Source: Annona cherimola (Eukaryota > Streptophyta > Magnoliopsida > Magnoliales > Annonaceae). Taken from it: 64,000 nt of DNA. A program made the position numbers and the translations under genes. The stretch is taken from contig CM059977.1 in assembly GCA_030490835.1 (NCBI GenBank), forward strand, positions 20,441,335 to 20,505,334. The letters run 5' to 3'. Positions 25,501 through 39,100 of this stretch are shown here, piece after piece (position 1 is the first letter of the stretch; each line of letters starts with the position of its first letter). Under the pieces are notes generated by a model, which made no database searches, was not told the origin of the DNA, and saw nothing but the letters and a program-made list of their open reading frames with translations.

Positions 25501-28500
25501 GCTGCAGCTAAAGGTGGTTGTATGCGACCTGTGGCCAGTGAAGAAGATGCAGATCTATCAAAAGAACGGTCTGCATTCCTAACATCTCTGTTCCCAACAG
25601 ATACATTGCGATCCAGTGAACTTGGTTGATCATAAGAAGGTGCTCCTGTAAACCTATCCGGTATATGTCTTGGTGCAAGTTCCTCCCGAGAATTGTTAGG
25701 TGTCCAGTCTGATGCAAGACTCTGTGCATTTGGTCCCAATGCCATTCTTCTGGGGTCAGAAGAAACATCAACAATGGGAGCGCCTGCCATAAATGGCTGT
25801 CCTCTGATGGACATTCCTCTAGCAAGGCCACCTTGGGGCCCAAGAGTTATAGAATCATCATCTGACCTCTGTGGCAAGAAAGAGAGTGTCCTACTTTCAA
25901 GAGGATGCCTGTCCTCCATCCGCACGTCCTGATTCCCAAAGCCACGCACCTGAGGTGGCAACCCACGGAGACTACCTGCTTGCTGTGAGCCTGGGGATGA
26001 TAACATGGAAGGTCCTCTTTGGCTGTAATCAATTGATTGTCCTCTCCTACCTGAAGAACCGAAGCCAGATCCACGAGACAATCTACTTGTTTGTGCTTGC
26101 CGCTCTTGAGCTGCATCACGGTGAACATCCTCAATCTTTTTCGGCCCTTCCACTTTCCGCCTTTGTTGCCACCTGTTTTTCCTTAGGTCAATTGCATCCT
26201 TCAACATGAACCTCACCCTAGAAGACAATCTCTGGTTGTTAGACAACTTCAGCATGCTATCAAAATAAGCATCCATATGTTCTTTAGCTCTGGGATGATC
26301 TATAATCTCCCCAATTGTGCTCATCAGCTTACAAAGAGCTTCGACATCTTCCTCATCAGGATTTTGAGACTGGCCCAATAATTTCTTAATGCACTCATGC
26401 ATTATTCTCTCAGTAAGCATCTTCTTTTTGTACAATTCACCAATTAAGCGAATGTTTCCCAGCATTCGCCTTCGTGCCTGAACCTTCTTTTCCTCTTTTT
26501 CTTCTTCAGACACTTTACACTCACCTTCTACCTCAGCTTTGTTAGCTTCAGCTTCTTCTACTTCCCCCCTCTCAAACTCTTCCTGGCACTTGTTTAAAAG
26601 CAACCTTTTGAAAGTAACTTTCTCATTGTTATCATTAAAATCAGGCAGATCATTGGCAAGATGGAAGCAGAAATTTGCATACATCTCACAGAAAGTTGGT
26701 TCCATCAGTGCTTTGTCAAAAATCTGTGAGATGACACCCTTCAGAGTTTCCACGGTGTCAATGTTAACAGCTTTGACTTGCTCAAATAGTTTTTCAAAAT
26801 TTTGCGGAGTTAACTTGTTGAGAATTGCTTTCAGTTGTCTTTGCTTTGCTTCCTCCTTGTCAGATATTTTACCCACTTCATACTTTCTCTCAGCTTTGTG
26901 CATCGCTTGCAAAGGACTCTGAGGAGATGGAATCAAACCCTTTTGGAGGGCCGGAGCACGCTGCCACCTGTCAGCATCAGCATTATTCCTCAGCATGCCA
27001 CCTGGAGATGCCAATGGCTGCATGGGACCAGTCAGAATCCCACTGCCATACGGACCAGATGGCTGTCCACGTGGATTTCTTAAAACACCATGGTTACTAC
27101 CTTGTCCAGGACGAAATGTTGCAGCCATACCACCATGACCATCTAATCGAGGATCATGTCCAGCAGCATACGAACCAGGAATTTTGCTCCATTTATCACC
27201 ATCAAAGCCACCAGTCCCACGCCTATCAAGGCGAGATCCTCCAGTTGGCCTGTCTACAATCCTTCCAGAGTTTGGATATAATTCTCTATCAACAATATAT
27301 GGTATAGGACGACCCATTAAGGCATCCACCAGATCAGATCCAATCTGAAAACCTTCTGGAAGATCTGGACATTGAGCTGAAATTGTAAAGAGAAAGTCTC
27401 GGGAATACTTCTTCCTACCAGATGCTTCACTTCCATACACATCACTATGCTTCATAGCAATCTGAACCAGTTCCCCATTTTCGGAAGCCTCAAGTTTGGG
27501 AGTAGACATCTCTATTGCATCTTCCCAATCGTCCAACTCAGATTTGCTCTGTCCATCATCCTCAGCTACTGCCACAGGTTTTTCAGCGAGACCTGCAGAT
27601 TCCTGCTTCATGGCACCAGCAGAACTATCTACACTCTCTGAAGTAAGAAGAATTTCTTGCTTTTCCTCAGGACCCTTATATGCCCCATACAGGTCAGAAG
27701 TTGTCCCTGCAGCATCTGCTCTGGACAGATATTCCTTTCTTTTTTTCTTCTTTCCTGTGTTTTTTGTCCTATTCTGTTCCAAAGACAAACTCCTATCCTT
27801 AGATCCGGACAAAGAAGTTGGAACTTGACTGCTGCTTGTAGTCTCCACATCTTGGCCTTCATGCTTTGCAGCAATTCCAGATGGAAGTGAAGACAAAACA
27901 GGGCCAGATTGCTGATGTGATAAACCAGATTCTGTTGTAGCACCACATTGATTAGCAATACTTTTTTCACTTTTAGTTTCTGAGGGATCTGATGATGATT
28001 TATCTCTGTGAATGTCTGGCGAAGTAACAAGACAATGCATGGTTTCCACATCAATAGGACCTGTTGAGGAAGTACCAGAAGCCACCACATGGGCTACTGT
28101 GCTCTCCACATCCAAGCTAGAGTCCAATGTATCAATTTTCGTATGCTTCTGTGCAGTTTCGACACAGCTTGGTTCATTTTCAATATTTGCCTCTAGAACA
28201 TTCTCAGACATGAACTCCAGTTGGTCACCACCTTTGGAAGATTCGGAAACAGAAGGTCCTGCATGCGACAACTTTTCTGTGGTTTCTTGTTCTGGCTCAG
28301 TCTCTGCTGAAGAACAATTGCTTTGTTTTATTTGATCTGAAGCCAAATTATCTGATGCAATCATATCCACTTCAGGATTAGATGGTTTTACTGGTTCCTT
28401 ATTCTCTCCTTTATCTGGTTCAACACCACCCATACCTGATTCTAATGACTCATGATGAGCTGCACGAGTATCTTGTGGTACTACTGCCATTGTAGGGACA

Positions 28501-31500
28501 ATAACTTTATCTTCATAGGCTTCAGATGTCGATGAGAATACTTTATCTTCTTCGCTCTGAGACAATCCTCCAAATGAGAAAACATTCTGTTCTACACTTG
28601 GAGAAGCAAGGGATCGTGAAGCAGCAGATGCACCAAGCATCTCTGAAGAAGCATGGGCAATATCATTGTCTTTTGGAACTTGGCTGGCATTTAGATCAGA
28701 GGAACTGCTTTCCTTGGACATTCTTACTGAAGCTGGCTTCAAAATGCCTATAGAATCAGAGACATCTGCCTGCACCAAAAGTCATGTCATGCTAAATGTT
28801 ATCATATGAATTCTTATATGCAATCAGAGATCTGAGATCCATTTTATTTGCAGAGGCAATAAGAAGAAGAAGAAGAAGAAAGAAAGAAAATGCATGTCAC
28901 AGATGGAGATACCTGATGATGTTGCTGGGTTTGCCGCTGTTCTTTTTTGCTGGCCCTTTTTTGCTGCTCTTTGAAAGAGTCAGATCTTCTAACAGTTTCC
29001 CTTCTCTTGCCCTCCGTATTTAATGATACAGAGTCCTCAGTTTGTGTGCAGGGAACTGACAGAGAAGTACTAGAAGATAATGAATGTGATGAAACAGTAG
29101 CAGATGTGGCAGCAGAATGTTTACTTGTCATATGAAGTGGACCAGCATCAGATGACTCAGCAGTAGGTTTTGGCTGTTGGGTGCAATCCTCGGGACCAGT
29201 CTCACCGCTCCTTTGGAAATGAGCAGCATTAGCTTCACTTGGCTGCCTCGGTCCTAATTTGGGCGAGTCTATTTTGCTCTCACCATGAGAATTCACCGAT
29301 ACTGGCATGGTGCCAGCTTTCTCCACAGCGGGCTTCACTGTCACACGAACTGAAGTTGACTGAGCAGAACTTGGTAAAGGAACACCATTTCGAGCAAGAT
29401 CTACATTCAAAGGCTCTGAAACACCATGCATCTGTGGGCCAGCCTTGCCGGAAGGCAAGGGATTGAGACCAGAAGGGTTTATAAAAGATATAGTTTGCCC
29501 ACCCTGACCAGCTGGGTAGCCATATCGAGATGTCTGTGTGCCAGGAGTCATTTGGTTGCTTGTCAAGGGAAGAGATGTTGCACCAGGAAAGAAAACAGGA
29601 GGGTTATAAGAATTCGGTTGTAGAGTTGAGTAGAAGTTCACCGGATGAGAAGGTGAGAATGATGGAATGGGCTGGGACTGTGGAGGCATACTAGAATGAG
29701 ATCTTGGACCAGAGGAACCAGCCTCTGCGTGTGTTTCCATTCTATCATCAAGTTTCAACTCTTCATGAGTATCAGGATGAGTTATCTTGACAGGCCTACG
29801 GGAGCCACCAAATTTTCCTGCCTGTGATTGACCAAATGGTGGGGCCATGCCAACTGCCACGTTGCTCAATGGAGGTGCCAGCTGATGACTAAGTGGATGT
29901 GCAAAGCCCATATTTTGTCCCTGATGCATCATTGCTTGTTGTTGCAGCTGATGAGATTGGAGGCCTGGAACAAAAACCTGCTGCTGAACCTGTGATGCAT
30001 TTCCCATAGGTAATGGAATTTGCAGTGAAGTAGCTGCCATGCCTTTTGACTGGATTGGTGGGCCAGGGGCACCAAACTGTAGATGAATTTGTGGCTGCTG
30101 AAAAGGCATGGACATGGACACTCTGCTGACAGAAGGAACGGAAGATTTTGGCACAGAGGTGGCAGCAGAAGGAACTGGCGTTTGTACATGTGCAGTCCTT
30201 GGTACTGTTGGCGGATGTGCCTCTGTAGTGTTAGATGGCTTGGTGTTACTAACATCCTTTGTTGGTTGCGGCTGCTTAGGCACAGAAGGAATTTGCAATG
30301 CTGGGGCAGAGTGAAAGGAATCATGACGAGCCTGCTTCACAGCAAATCCGAGTTCAAGAAGGTTTAGATCGTGACACTGAAAATGTTGCTAGGATGGTCT
30401 AAGTGAAAATGCAGAGACAAGCATAGTAGTAAATAAAATATACAAGCTATTTCTTCTTTAATTTTGAAAGGAGAGTCAACTCTTGAGGAATTACTAAAAC
30501 TAAATGCAACGTCATGAATATTTTTGAGTTTTGGCACTAAAATAATGTACTTAAATGACACTAATGATAGCAAAACAAATGTTGTTATCAGTTGAGACAT
30601 GATGATAATATGAGACTAATACAACTCAGTAAGACAATTATAATAGCCAAAAAGTTAAAAATAATAAAGAAAAGGGAAAATAAGGCACTGATGGAATGTA
30701 CTCAATGCACCAATGATAACAAAATAAAGGCCAGAATCTGTTGAGATATAATGATAATACGAGACTAATACAACTCAGTAAGACAAGTGCAATGGCCAAA
30801 AGATTAAAAATAATAAAGAAAAAGAAAATAATGGTTCATTACGGATAGTCATAGTAGTGATGGAACTATCAAGAATGGCCCACCTGGTCACGTTTTTGCT
30901 CATCTATATTTGGTGGAGCCGAGCTAGTCCGAGCAGGTACCTATAATCATATATATTAAAGAGAGTTTTCTTTAAAACAAAATTGTAGCATGCGAACAGA
31001 ACAACTAACATATACAATCAACTTGCAAAGAAAATTGGCGTAAATGAGCAAAGAAGCAAAAACCTGTATCCCATTCATGAATCCAGGACTAATGCTTCCA
31101 AATTGAAGAGGAACATCCCTGGGAACATCACCTGGGAATAACATCAAAAATGTTATCAATACAAACCCAACATTTTTACAAATACAAACTTGATAAAAGG
31201 GAACATCATTTTGGCATTTCGGAAAACCAAAAAAAAAGGGAATTAATTACAATTTACAAGGAAGTAAGAATTCCGACAGGCTTCATATGAGCCAGCGCAC
31301 AGTGCCACTGCTTTTGCACCAAGAATAGAACTTGAGCAGGTCTGTGTGGAAAACAGTACCTTTTGATGGTGTAGCCAGCACTGTGGAATCTGCTGCTCCG
31401 GTGGTGGACTGAGAAGATGGAGCTTTTGGAATGGATCGGGAACCTTTTGGTGCAGTGGGATCGACTGGCTTGTTGGCTCCAAATACTGGAGCATCTGACG

Positions 31501-32072
31501 CACCTATACAAACGAAGACAAGTAACACAATAGAAACACAGAGAATCCCAACAAAGTCCACAATGACATCCAATTAAAAACCACCTTTGAATCCTCTAAA
31601 AAAATAAATAAAACCACCTCTGAAAATTTTCTACAAGAAAAGGCGTACCCTGCAAGTGGGGTTGAACATTGGCACCGTTCTGTACAGCGCGCAAAGCAGC
31701 ATTAGAAATGCTCGAATCGGAGTTCCCGCTCGTCGGCCCTGCCCTAGGCTGCCCGCCTTGCCCATTGCTAGATTTCCTAGAGCTACAATAAACAGAAAAC
31801 GCTAATCATTTTTCAGAACCCTCGTAGCAAATTCTGCATCTGCAATTCGAAGAAAGCACCAACTTGGGGCGGAGCGGAGGAGGGTGAACAAGAGGAAGAG
31901 GTCACCTTCTGTTAGTGGACAGAGATGTAGTAGAAGGAAACGGAGGGGCGGTTGCGCCGCCGCCCTTTCCGCCGCTGCTGCCAAAGCTCCTCTGGTGAGA
32001 AGGATTCCCTGCTCGGCCTGGCTTCCTGGAGTGCGGTTCGTTCTTCTCGGCCCTTGATTGATTGAGGGACAT
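22535..32072 (-). CDS. EIF4G: Eukaryotic translation initiation factor 4G (eIF4G)
   Basis: Nine minus-strand coding exons: 31906..32072, 31649..31782, 31360..31503, 31064..31131, 30884..30940, 28913..30331, 25417..28769, 22963..23160 and 22535..22865. They sum to 5871 nt, 1956 residues, at or slightly above plant eIF4G length. The start is MSLNQSR, followed by a low-complexity Gln/Pro/Ser N-terminal half. The conserved RRPVKITHPDTHEELKLD segment lies in the sixth exon. The eIF4E-binding motif YSRDFLF (YxxxxL-phi) lies near residue 1117. The MIF4G HEAT domain spans about 1300-1535 (starting RQLKAILNKLTPQNF). The MA3 domain spans about 1773-1890, including YSARNEEEVHLCIKDL. The protein is the cap-complex scaffold joining eIF4E, eIF4A and eIF3. 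It is the larger eIF4G rather than eIFiso4G because of the long N terminus. The acceptor of exon 6 could lie 3 nt earlier. Confidence 0.97.
24303..24500 (+). repeat. Tandem duplication, 2 x about 100 bp, in eIF4G intron 7
   Basis: Both units contain GGAATTCTC, AACTGCTACATGATGGCTTT and CCAGCTATACTAAATCAT. They differ at about one base in ten. They lie in the 2.26-kb intron between the MIF4G-bearing exon and the MA3 exon. Confidence 0.85.
28857..28888 (+). repeat. (AAG)n microsatellite in eIF4G intron 6
   Basis: AAGAAGAAG repeats lie a few bases inside the intron downstream (in gene orientation) of the donor of the 473-codon exon. On the gene strand the tract is pyrimidine-rich (CTT)n. Confidence 0.9.
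30594..30830 (+). repeat. Direct duplication in eIF4G intron 5
   Basis: Two units of about 90 bp (about 30594-30684 and 30741-30830), spaced about 147 bp start to start. They share GAGACTAATACAACTCAGTA and AAAAATAATAAAGAAAA. Confidence 0.8.
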
Positions 32073-32282
32073 GAATCCGAATCGTCGTTCCTTTCTTTTC
32101 CTGCACAACACCGGAAACACATCAACCGATCCGATCGAAGCGCCGAAAAAAACCTAGACACCAGGGGCCTAGGTTTCCCGAGTCCGAATTCAAGAGGTCC
32201 AGTACGAAAAACACGGTAGAAAATGCAGATGCGGTTCCATTGCAGGGCGAGGGCTACTGCGAATCTTACTTTGAGAATCGAT

Positions 32283-32323
<41 letters not shown>

Positions 32324-32400
32324 AGGGAGGAACAGAGAAATTTAGGGTTTTAAAGAGGGGGAGAGGAATAGAAGAGACTGGCGGGAGTCATGATGGGAAA
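32073..32400 (-). promoter_or_regulatory. eIF4G 5'UTR, 5'UTR intron and CT-rich leader
   Basis: On the minus strand a probable 5'UTR intron runs 32101-32269 (AAA|GTAAGA to TGCAG|GAAAAG), 28 bp before the ATG. Upstream of it is an uninterrupted (CT)n tract (plus strand GA, about 32284-32323), typical of plant 5' leaders and core promoters of housekeeping genes. The stretch TTTAGGGTTTT near 32340-32350 on the plus strand resembles a telo-box. Confidence 0.6.
32284..32323 (+). repeat. (GA)n microsatellite, 40 bp
   Basis: Uninterrupted GA dinucleotides (CT on the eIF4G strand) just upstream of the predicted 5'UTR intron. Confidence 0.95.
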
Positions 32401-33234
32401 GAATCGAAACGAGAGAGGGAGAGAGGGAGAGTAGAAAAAACAGTAGTAAAACAGAAGATAAAAAGGGGGCAGAGAGAGAAAAGATTGTTTTTTAACAAAC
32501 CAACCAACAAACCTGCAACAAGACGGTCAAAAGCAAAGAGTAGGAATTTTAGGAGGAAGGAGAGATTTTCCTACACTGGCTCCTCTTGGATTTTTAGATC
32601 TCTAATGATCGTGTGCTGGGTCCTGGTCCTGATCAGGAGCCTTCTTCGATAAAAATGGGGGCACGTGCTGCCGTGTTTTCTTTCCAATTTCTACTCCCCC
32701 GTGGGATGCAGGATGATACACCCACGCCCATCGCGCGATAGAGGTTGGAGATAACTTGGTCATTACGTAAAGTTGTGTATGTCGATAACGCTAGGCTAGG
32801 GAGGGAAAGACAGCAGTCTGAAATATTGCACTAAGCAGCCCAAGGGTCGGGCCATCCGTCCAACCACAAACCATCGGCGGGCTGCAGTGCTGCACCGCAG
32901 GTCCCGAGGCGGTGCTTGCTTGCTTGCTTGCTTCCCCGATCGCCACTTGGGTTGGCGATGCAGCGTCCGAAGCGGATCGCGCGTCCGCATTGCAGTCGCG
33001 TGTGGATCCAAGCTTTCAAGACTCGCCCGGCCAACCCGCCTCGGCTCCGCTCCGCTCCTCCGATCGCTCTTGGATTCGACTCACTTTTGAGTTTTCGAGT
33101 GCTGCACTAATAAGTGGTTTCGTAATCTTATTCATTTTCTCGGCTTTGACTCTGTTTATTTCATTTAACATCATTTATTTTACTAGGAGAGTTAAGTTTT
33201 ACTCAAATAAAAAATATATATGGCTGGCATTTGT

Positions 33235-33725
33235 CAAAAGAACTTTTGTAAATATGTCTATAACATTTGATTAATACTGCATCTGTAATCATAAGTTTGT
33301 TAATATTGCAAATATATCCACACAGTTTAAATAAAGTTGTTGCATGTCCCTTTTGTTATGACACTATTAAATTTTTTATAAAATGACAATAATACCCTTT
33401 AAACCAAGTGATACATTTACAATTTTTTTTGCAAATGTTATAAGCGTATTTGAAAAAAAATCTAAATTAATAATATATGTAAAAATATATAGATTACTGA
33501 AATAGCAAATATATCTATAATATTTGAAAATTGTAAGTATATCAATTAAGCTTAAAAAATTATCATTATTTTACGAAAAATTTTAACGGCATCCTAACGG
33601 AAGGAACATGCTTACATTTTTATGCAAACTTTATAGACTTATCTATAATATCAGTAAATTTAGGGATACGGATGCAACATTGGTCAAACTTTGTAGGCAT
33701 ATTTGCAAAAATCTTGTTAACAAAA
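33235..33725. mobile_element. Foldback element (family C), about 490 bp
   Basis: Long inverted arms of about 180 bp. TTTGTAAATATGTCTATAAC at the left is mirrored near the right end by GGCATATTTGCAAAAATC, and GTTGCATGTCCCTTTTGTTA by CTAACGGAAGGAACATGC. The centre lies around 33430-33530. It is non-coding and diverged. Confidence 0.65.
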
Positions 33726-35916
33726 TGGAAAATGTTTAGATCCATAATATATTCATCAAAATTTAAAAACAAAGTGAATTATTTATTCATATTGTAACAA
33801 TATTTTAATCAGTTTAGATATTAAAGATAAGATTTGAAATTAATATTTGACATCAAATTATTTTCTAATATTGACTTTATACGTTTTTGGATAGAGTCAT
33901 GTACAATAACGTTAAACAAATTAAGGAATTTTTAGGACAATATACATTATATTAAATACAATAAACAAAGTGGATTTAACATCAACCATTAAAGTGAGAA
34001 AATGAATAGGTTCTATAAAAATAGAGTTTCATGAAAGTGGAACTTTTTAATCTATTAGGTTTCAATTTTTTTCATTTTTTCCTTTTTGCAGGAAAAAACA
34101 GTTATAAGAAAAAGTTTTAAAAATGATAGACTAATGTAACAAATGTGACCCTAGGCCAATTGGTTCACATTTCAAACGTATATGCCCAAGTTTAAGGCTC
34201 AAACATTCTGTTGTGAATTTTATGGCATAACTAAACAATATATAATAAAAGAAGGATGAGGTAGGGATGTAAGTTGGGTTGAATTGAATTCCATTCCAAC
34301 CTCTGAACTTATCCTATCAAATTTAAGGGAACAAAAATCATTGTCTAAGACTTGTTAAACCTAGGAAACTTCTTATGTAACTAGATTTAAAATTAGAGTT
34401 CAAACAAATTCAAACCTAATTTAATTTTATATTTAACATTTAATATAAAATTTATTATATACATAAAATTTAAATTTATATATATGTTTGCTTAGATATT
34501 TATCATTCTAAAATTAGTTATAGATAATGTCGATGGTAGAAAATATTAGTTATCATAACTCTGGTTAAGGATGGGTATGGGTAAAATATAATAGTAGAAA
34601 TACACACACCAGAATTTTAATGTAGAAAAGAAAGTATTATATTATATGATTTTTCAAAAATTATAGGGAAGTAATTTACTATGTAAGAGAAACGAGGTTA
34701 CACAAGTAAATCCCTTTAAAGGTCACATAGAGACTTCCCCTGATAAAAGAAAAGATATCGGTGCAAAAGAAATTATGAAGAAAGAAGTTGAATGCTCAAA
34801 CCTTTTCTTTTCATTCTCTTCTTTGCCTTTTATAGCTTTTCTCGATATTCGTTATACATTCCTTCAATTAATCTGATAGTCATTACAAGATCAAATTTGC
34901 TAAAGCTTGAAATATTATCAAGGCCTAATTAAGGCAATGAGTGGAGTCCATAAAAAGTTTAGAGATGAAATTTTTATATAAAAAAGGTAAGCTTAATAGA
35001 TGTTGGCATATATATTAGAACCAGGAAGGAAGGAGGTTTAACGATTTAATCCAAATGAGTATAGCAATATATAGTTACAACTATGTTTTTGTTTGGAATT
35101 GATGAAGGACAAAGGAAAAACTTGTCTCTTTGAATTCTATAAGAGACTCTGATATCTCTTAAGTTTATTAAAATATTTTCTCATTGCATGTTCAGAGGCA
35201 ATCCAATGAGCTTTAACGACAATGGAGGAGCTATGTAGAGTTAATGGGGGACGATTGCTCCCTCTGAATTTTTAAAATTAAAAATCTTATTTAATTTTAA
35301 AATTTTAAAAATACAATTTATTTTTATGTATTTTCGCGCTCTCGAAAAATATTATTCCTCTCAATGACAAATTGCCTCTAATCATCAAAGGTCCTAGTTT
35401 CTCCTTTATTTCATAATGTACTTGGAATGGAACTATTGTCGTTCTATTGGAAGCATTGATTAGTCTTCAAATCAATACAAAGCGGATTGGAGAGAGATCG
35501 TCAGCCTCTTTGCGGCTTAAGTAGATTTAAGATATATATTATTTAGAATAGAGTGTGGCTCTTTGATTATAAATTTTAGTAAGTCATAAGTTGTGGATAC
35601 CATTTGGGAGTTGACTATGTTATTTGCTTAGAAAAGTCAATTTTAAGCGGGGTTTGACTAGGCCCTATCATTGCATGTATATTTATATTTATTACTTTTA
35701 TATTTAGTAGTTTTTCCTTTATATTTTTTGGAAATGATAATTTTTATTTCATTTAGATAGCATATTAATTTATATTCAGATGAATTTTGAACTTATCACT
35801 CTTAATTTAAATAAAAAATGTCAATTGGAATTTCAATTCGAACTCAACTTACATAAACTCCACTAAAGTTTAGATTTTATGAATAGAGTGAAAGATGAAT
35901 TTAGGATTGAGATGTA

Positions 35917-36193
35917 GGGTGCGTTTGTTTACATCAAAAAGTTTTCAAACTAAAACTTTTCACATTCTATAATTGTCACATTTTTTAATTATTTTTTCAT
36001 ATTTTTCTATACAATTACCTTACCTTTCAATCATTTTCATACAACTACCTATATAACTAACCTATTTATTTTAACTTTATTCTTTTTATTTATCATTATT
36101 ATCTCTATTATATCATATTATTTTCTTCCAATTTGAAAACTTTTACATTAAAATTTTTTCATCTAACAATTTTGTTACTTCCCAAATACACGC
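35917..36193 (+). mobile_element. Tourist-like MITE, copy A3
   Basis: Ends GGGTGCGTTTG and CAAATACACGC are near-perfect inverted repeats. The interior shares TTTTTTAATTATTTTTTCAT and CAACTACCTATATAACTAAC with the other copies. Confidence 0.8.
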
Positions 36194-39100
36194 ATAACAA
36201 ATTAGGTTATGGTTATAGCTAAACAAACCTAAAGTTTATGAACCTAAATTGCAATAGAGTTGAAATCAAGCATACCTTAGCAACATAGAAAACAACAGCA
36301 AAGAAAAGACAATCATATAAAAAAAAGGAGGGCTTGGTGGGTTCTAAGCATTCTTAAGAACTCAAAGAAAAATATGTATTTAGTATTAGAGAAAAGGTGA
36401 ATATAATAATGTTCCCAAACTATACTTTAGAATTGGCCGAGTCTCATAAATATGAGAGAGAATTAAAGTATCCTAAGAGAGCTAAGGAAAGCAAGAATTG
36501 AACCCATTTTTGGATGACAAATGCTGTTTGGGTTGCTTTTGCTCAGATGGGCTGAACCCCCATCTACAAAGCTAAATGCAGATCTTATCCTAGAAATGAG
36601 CATAATGATGTATTGAAAGGGTTTGGTAGCAAATCAGAGGATTGTTGAATCAATTTGGTGACGTGACTCACCTTCTATAAGCGATAATGGTAGAAGAGCA
36701 GCTTAGGGTAAGCAAGCTGGAAACACATGGCCTCGCACATGAAGGGAGAAAAGGCAAGCAGGCACATACATATAAATTCGATAGTCGATAGGTTGATATT
36801 GTTACAGCTCTGATTTTTCCAACATTAAGCGTCATTGTCTCACCATATAGTAGCGGTAAAAAGACTTGCAGAGGTATTAGGATGAGATATTAACCTTTGG
36901 TCAAGGCCCTTATGTTGGTCTTTCAATCTTAAGGCGCCATGGCCTCGCATCTACAATTGGGGTAGAGGTATATCAAGGCGTCGGGATGAAACAGAAACTT
37001 TTGGCCAAGGTCTTAATGTCGACTAGGGTCATTTGGCTGATCAGGCCTTGATTTCGGTTAAGAGAGTTTACGATGTAAATATTTGTATTTTTTTTGTTAA
37101 TATTTACTAATATCACCCATTTTAATTTTTCCTTCCTTGTGTGAGATCATTTCAAAATTCATACAAGTTGATCCTGGAATCATGACGTACGAATATAATT
37201 CAATCATCCACTACAAAAATTAACACCAATATTGGTGACGATATCTTTATGGGTATATTTGGAGGATGAGGGCTACAACACAATGTTGTAGGATCATAAA
37301 GTAATGGGGCCTGAGCTTTCACTTCTTCTCATGCATGGGAATTTGGATTCCTCGCCAGTGCTATAGCCAGCTGCGCTGCCATCGAATCACAGTCCACAAG
37401 CCATTTTCAATGCAATCATGGTTCGGAAAAAGGAACTTGTGGTGGGGAATTAACCGTGGTTACTGCCGAATGTGAGAGCAAGACCCACAAGCACTCAGGA
37501 TATCTCCACCTCATATTTACTCCCCTAGGGAATAAAAGCACGTCTTCGTACCTGGTCAAGGTCGGTCGGTCGGTCGTTTATGGCCGATGGCTTTCCTTGC
37601 TTATGACGTATGCTTAGCTCAGTTTGCCACGCAATACTCACTAAATGACATGGCTCGTTCCCTGCTATTTAATTCCAACATCTTCTTCTAACTCTAATAT
37701 ATTCACGAATTTGACGTGTTTGGTGAGAAGCTTCAAGAAAAAGGTTACAAGAATACAAGATTGTTGAAAATGATACGGACAAGAAAAGACAGTTACGTTA
37801 ATCATAGATTATGGGTGTGTTAATTTGAATAGTAGTGATATTAACCCCCTATGTATTTCTGTGTGCTCCAATTATTATGTTTACAGCACAATTATTATGT
37901 TTATATATCAATCATTTATTTTCATATGTTCTCCATTTATTTTTATTTTTCAAAAACCCATTCAAATATATTTACCCACCATGGCATGTCTTTCGCTTTT
38001 TTTTTTTTTTTTTTTTTTTGCACACAGTCTTCACGATGGTAGACACCATTACAGTATGCATCTAAGCACACTTTTCTATCTGTGTAGCAGCGCAGAAGAA
38101 ATAGAAAGTATGTTAGTAACAGAATAGCGGGTTATGACGTAAGAAAATTTAAAGACTGTTGAGGGCAGTTAAATATCACAAAGGAACAGGGGTCCTGCTT
38201 AAATGGTGCGGACAACACCCAAACACTTAGGTCTTGCTGTTCATTTTGTCCAACTTTGATAGTTCACTCAACGTCTAATTCATTCTTATATTTAAATTTA
38301 TTTATTTATTTTAAATAATTAAATTTCATGTAAATTAAATACTTTCGTTGGTCTCATCTAATAAAAGCATAAAATCAACATGATAATTTTTTTTTTAACT
38401 TATATATCAATTTTAAAGTTATTAGTTTAACATCTAAATCATCGAAAATATCATTCCATTATAAATGGATGATTTTATGGAATATTATAGCATTGTAATA
38501 CATGTATATGTATAAATGGAGCTTAGTGTTTTTCAAAACTAATATATGATTATATATTTTAAAGCAAGTATAGACCATCTAAAACTTCGATTGAAATGAA
38601 TTTTGATATTATGATGAAATAAATGATATAAAATAAAATAAAAGGATTGGTTGTTAATAATTAATATGACCATCCAAGTGAGTGACAATGGGATGACAAT
38701 AACATCAAATTTAGGACGCCACTGAAGCAGTGCCCTAATAACAAAAGGGCATGCTTATCATTTACACCTCACGATTTATTTCTAGTTATTTTATTTTATT
38801 AATATTTCATGTATAGTTGATCAAAAATGGAAAAGAAACAACATAAAATCATTGATAATGCACGTAAAATTTGTTCACATCTGCCATGAGATTAGGATGG
38901 GATAAAGATGATATTAAGATTTTTATTTTTTCAAAAACGGTCTTCCAATTTTTAAGAAATAATAACCTACTTTTCTCATTTCCAATATATTTTTTCTCAT
39001 TTTTAAAATTCTACCCCTTGTATAGTTGTAGGAGACCGAACTACAAATCTTAAATAAACGCACATGGTTATGTACATATTAATCAGTAGATTTGAAAAAT

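Noticed and set aside
26825..27307. 160-codon plus-strand frame within eIF4G
   Set aside because: Antisense shadow of the 1118-codon eIF4G exon, no recognisable domain.
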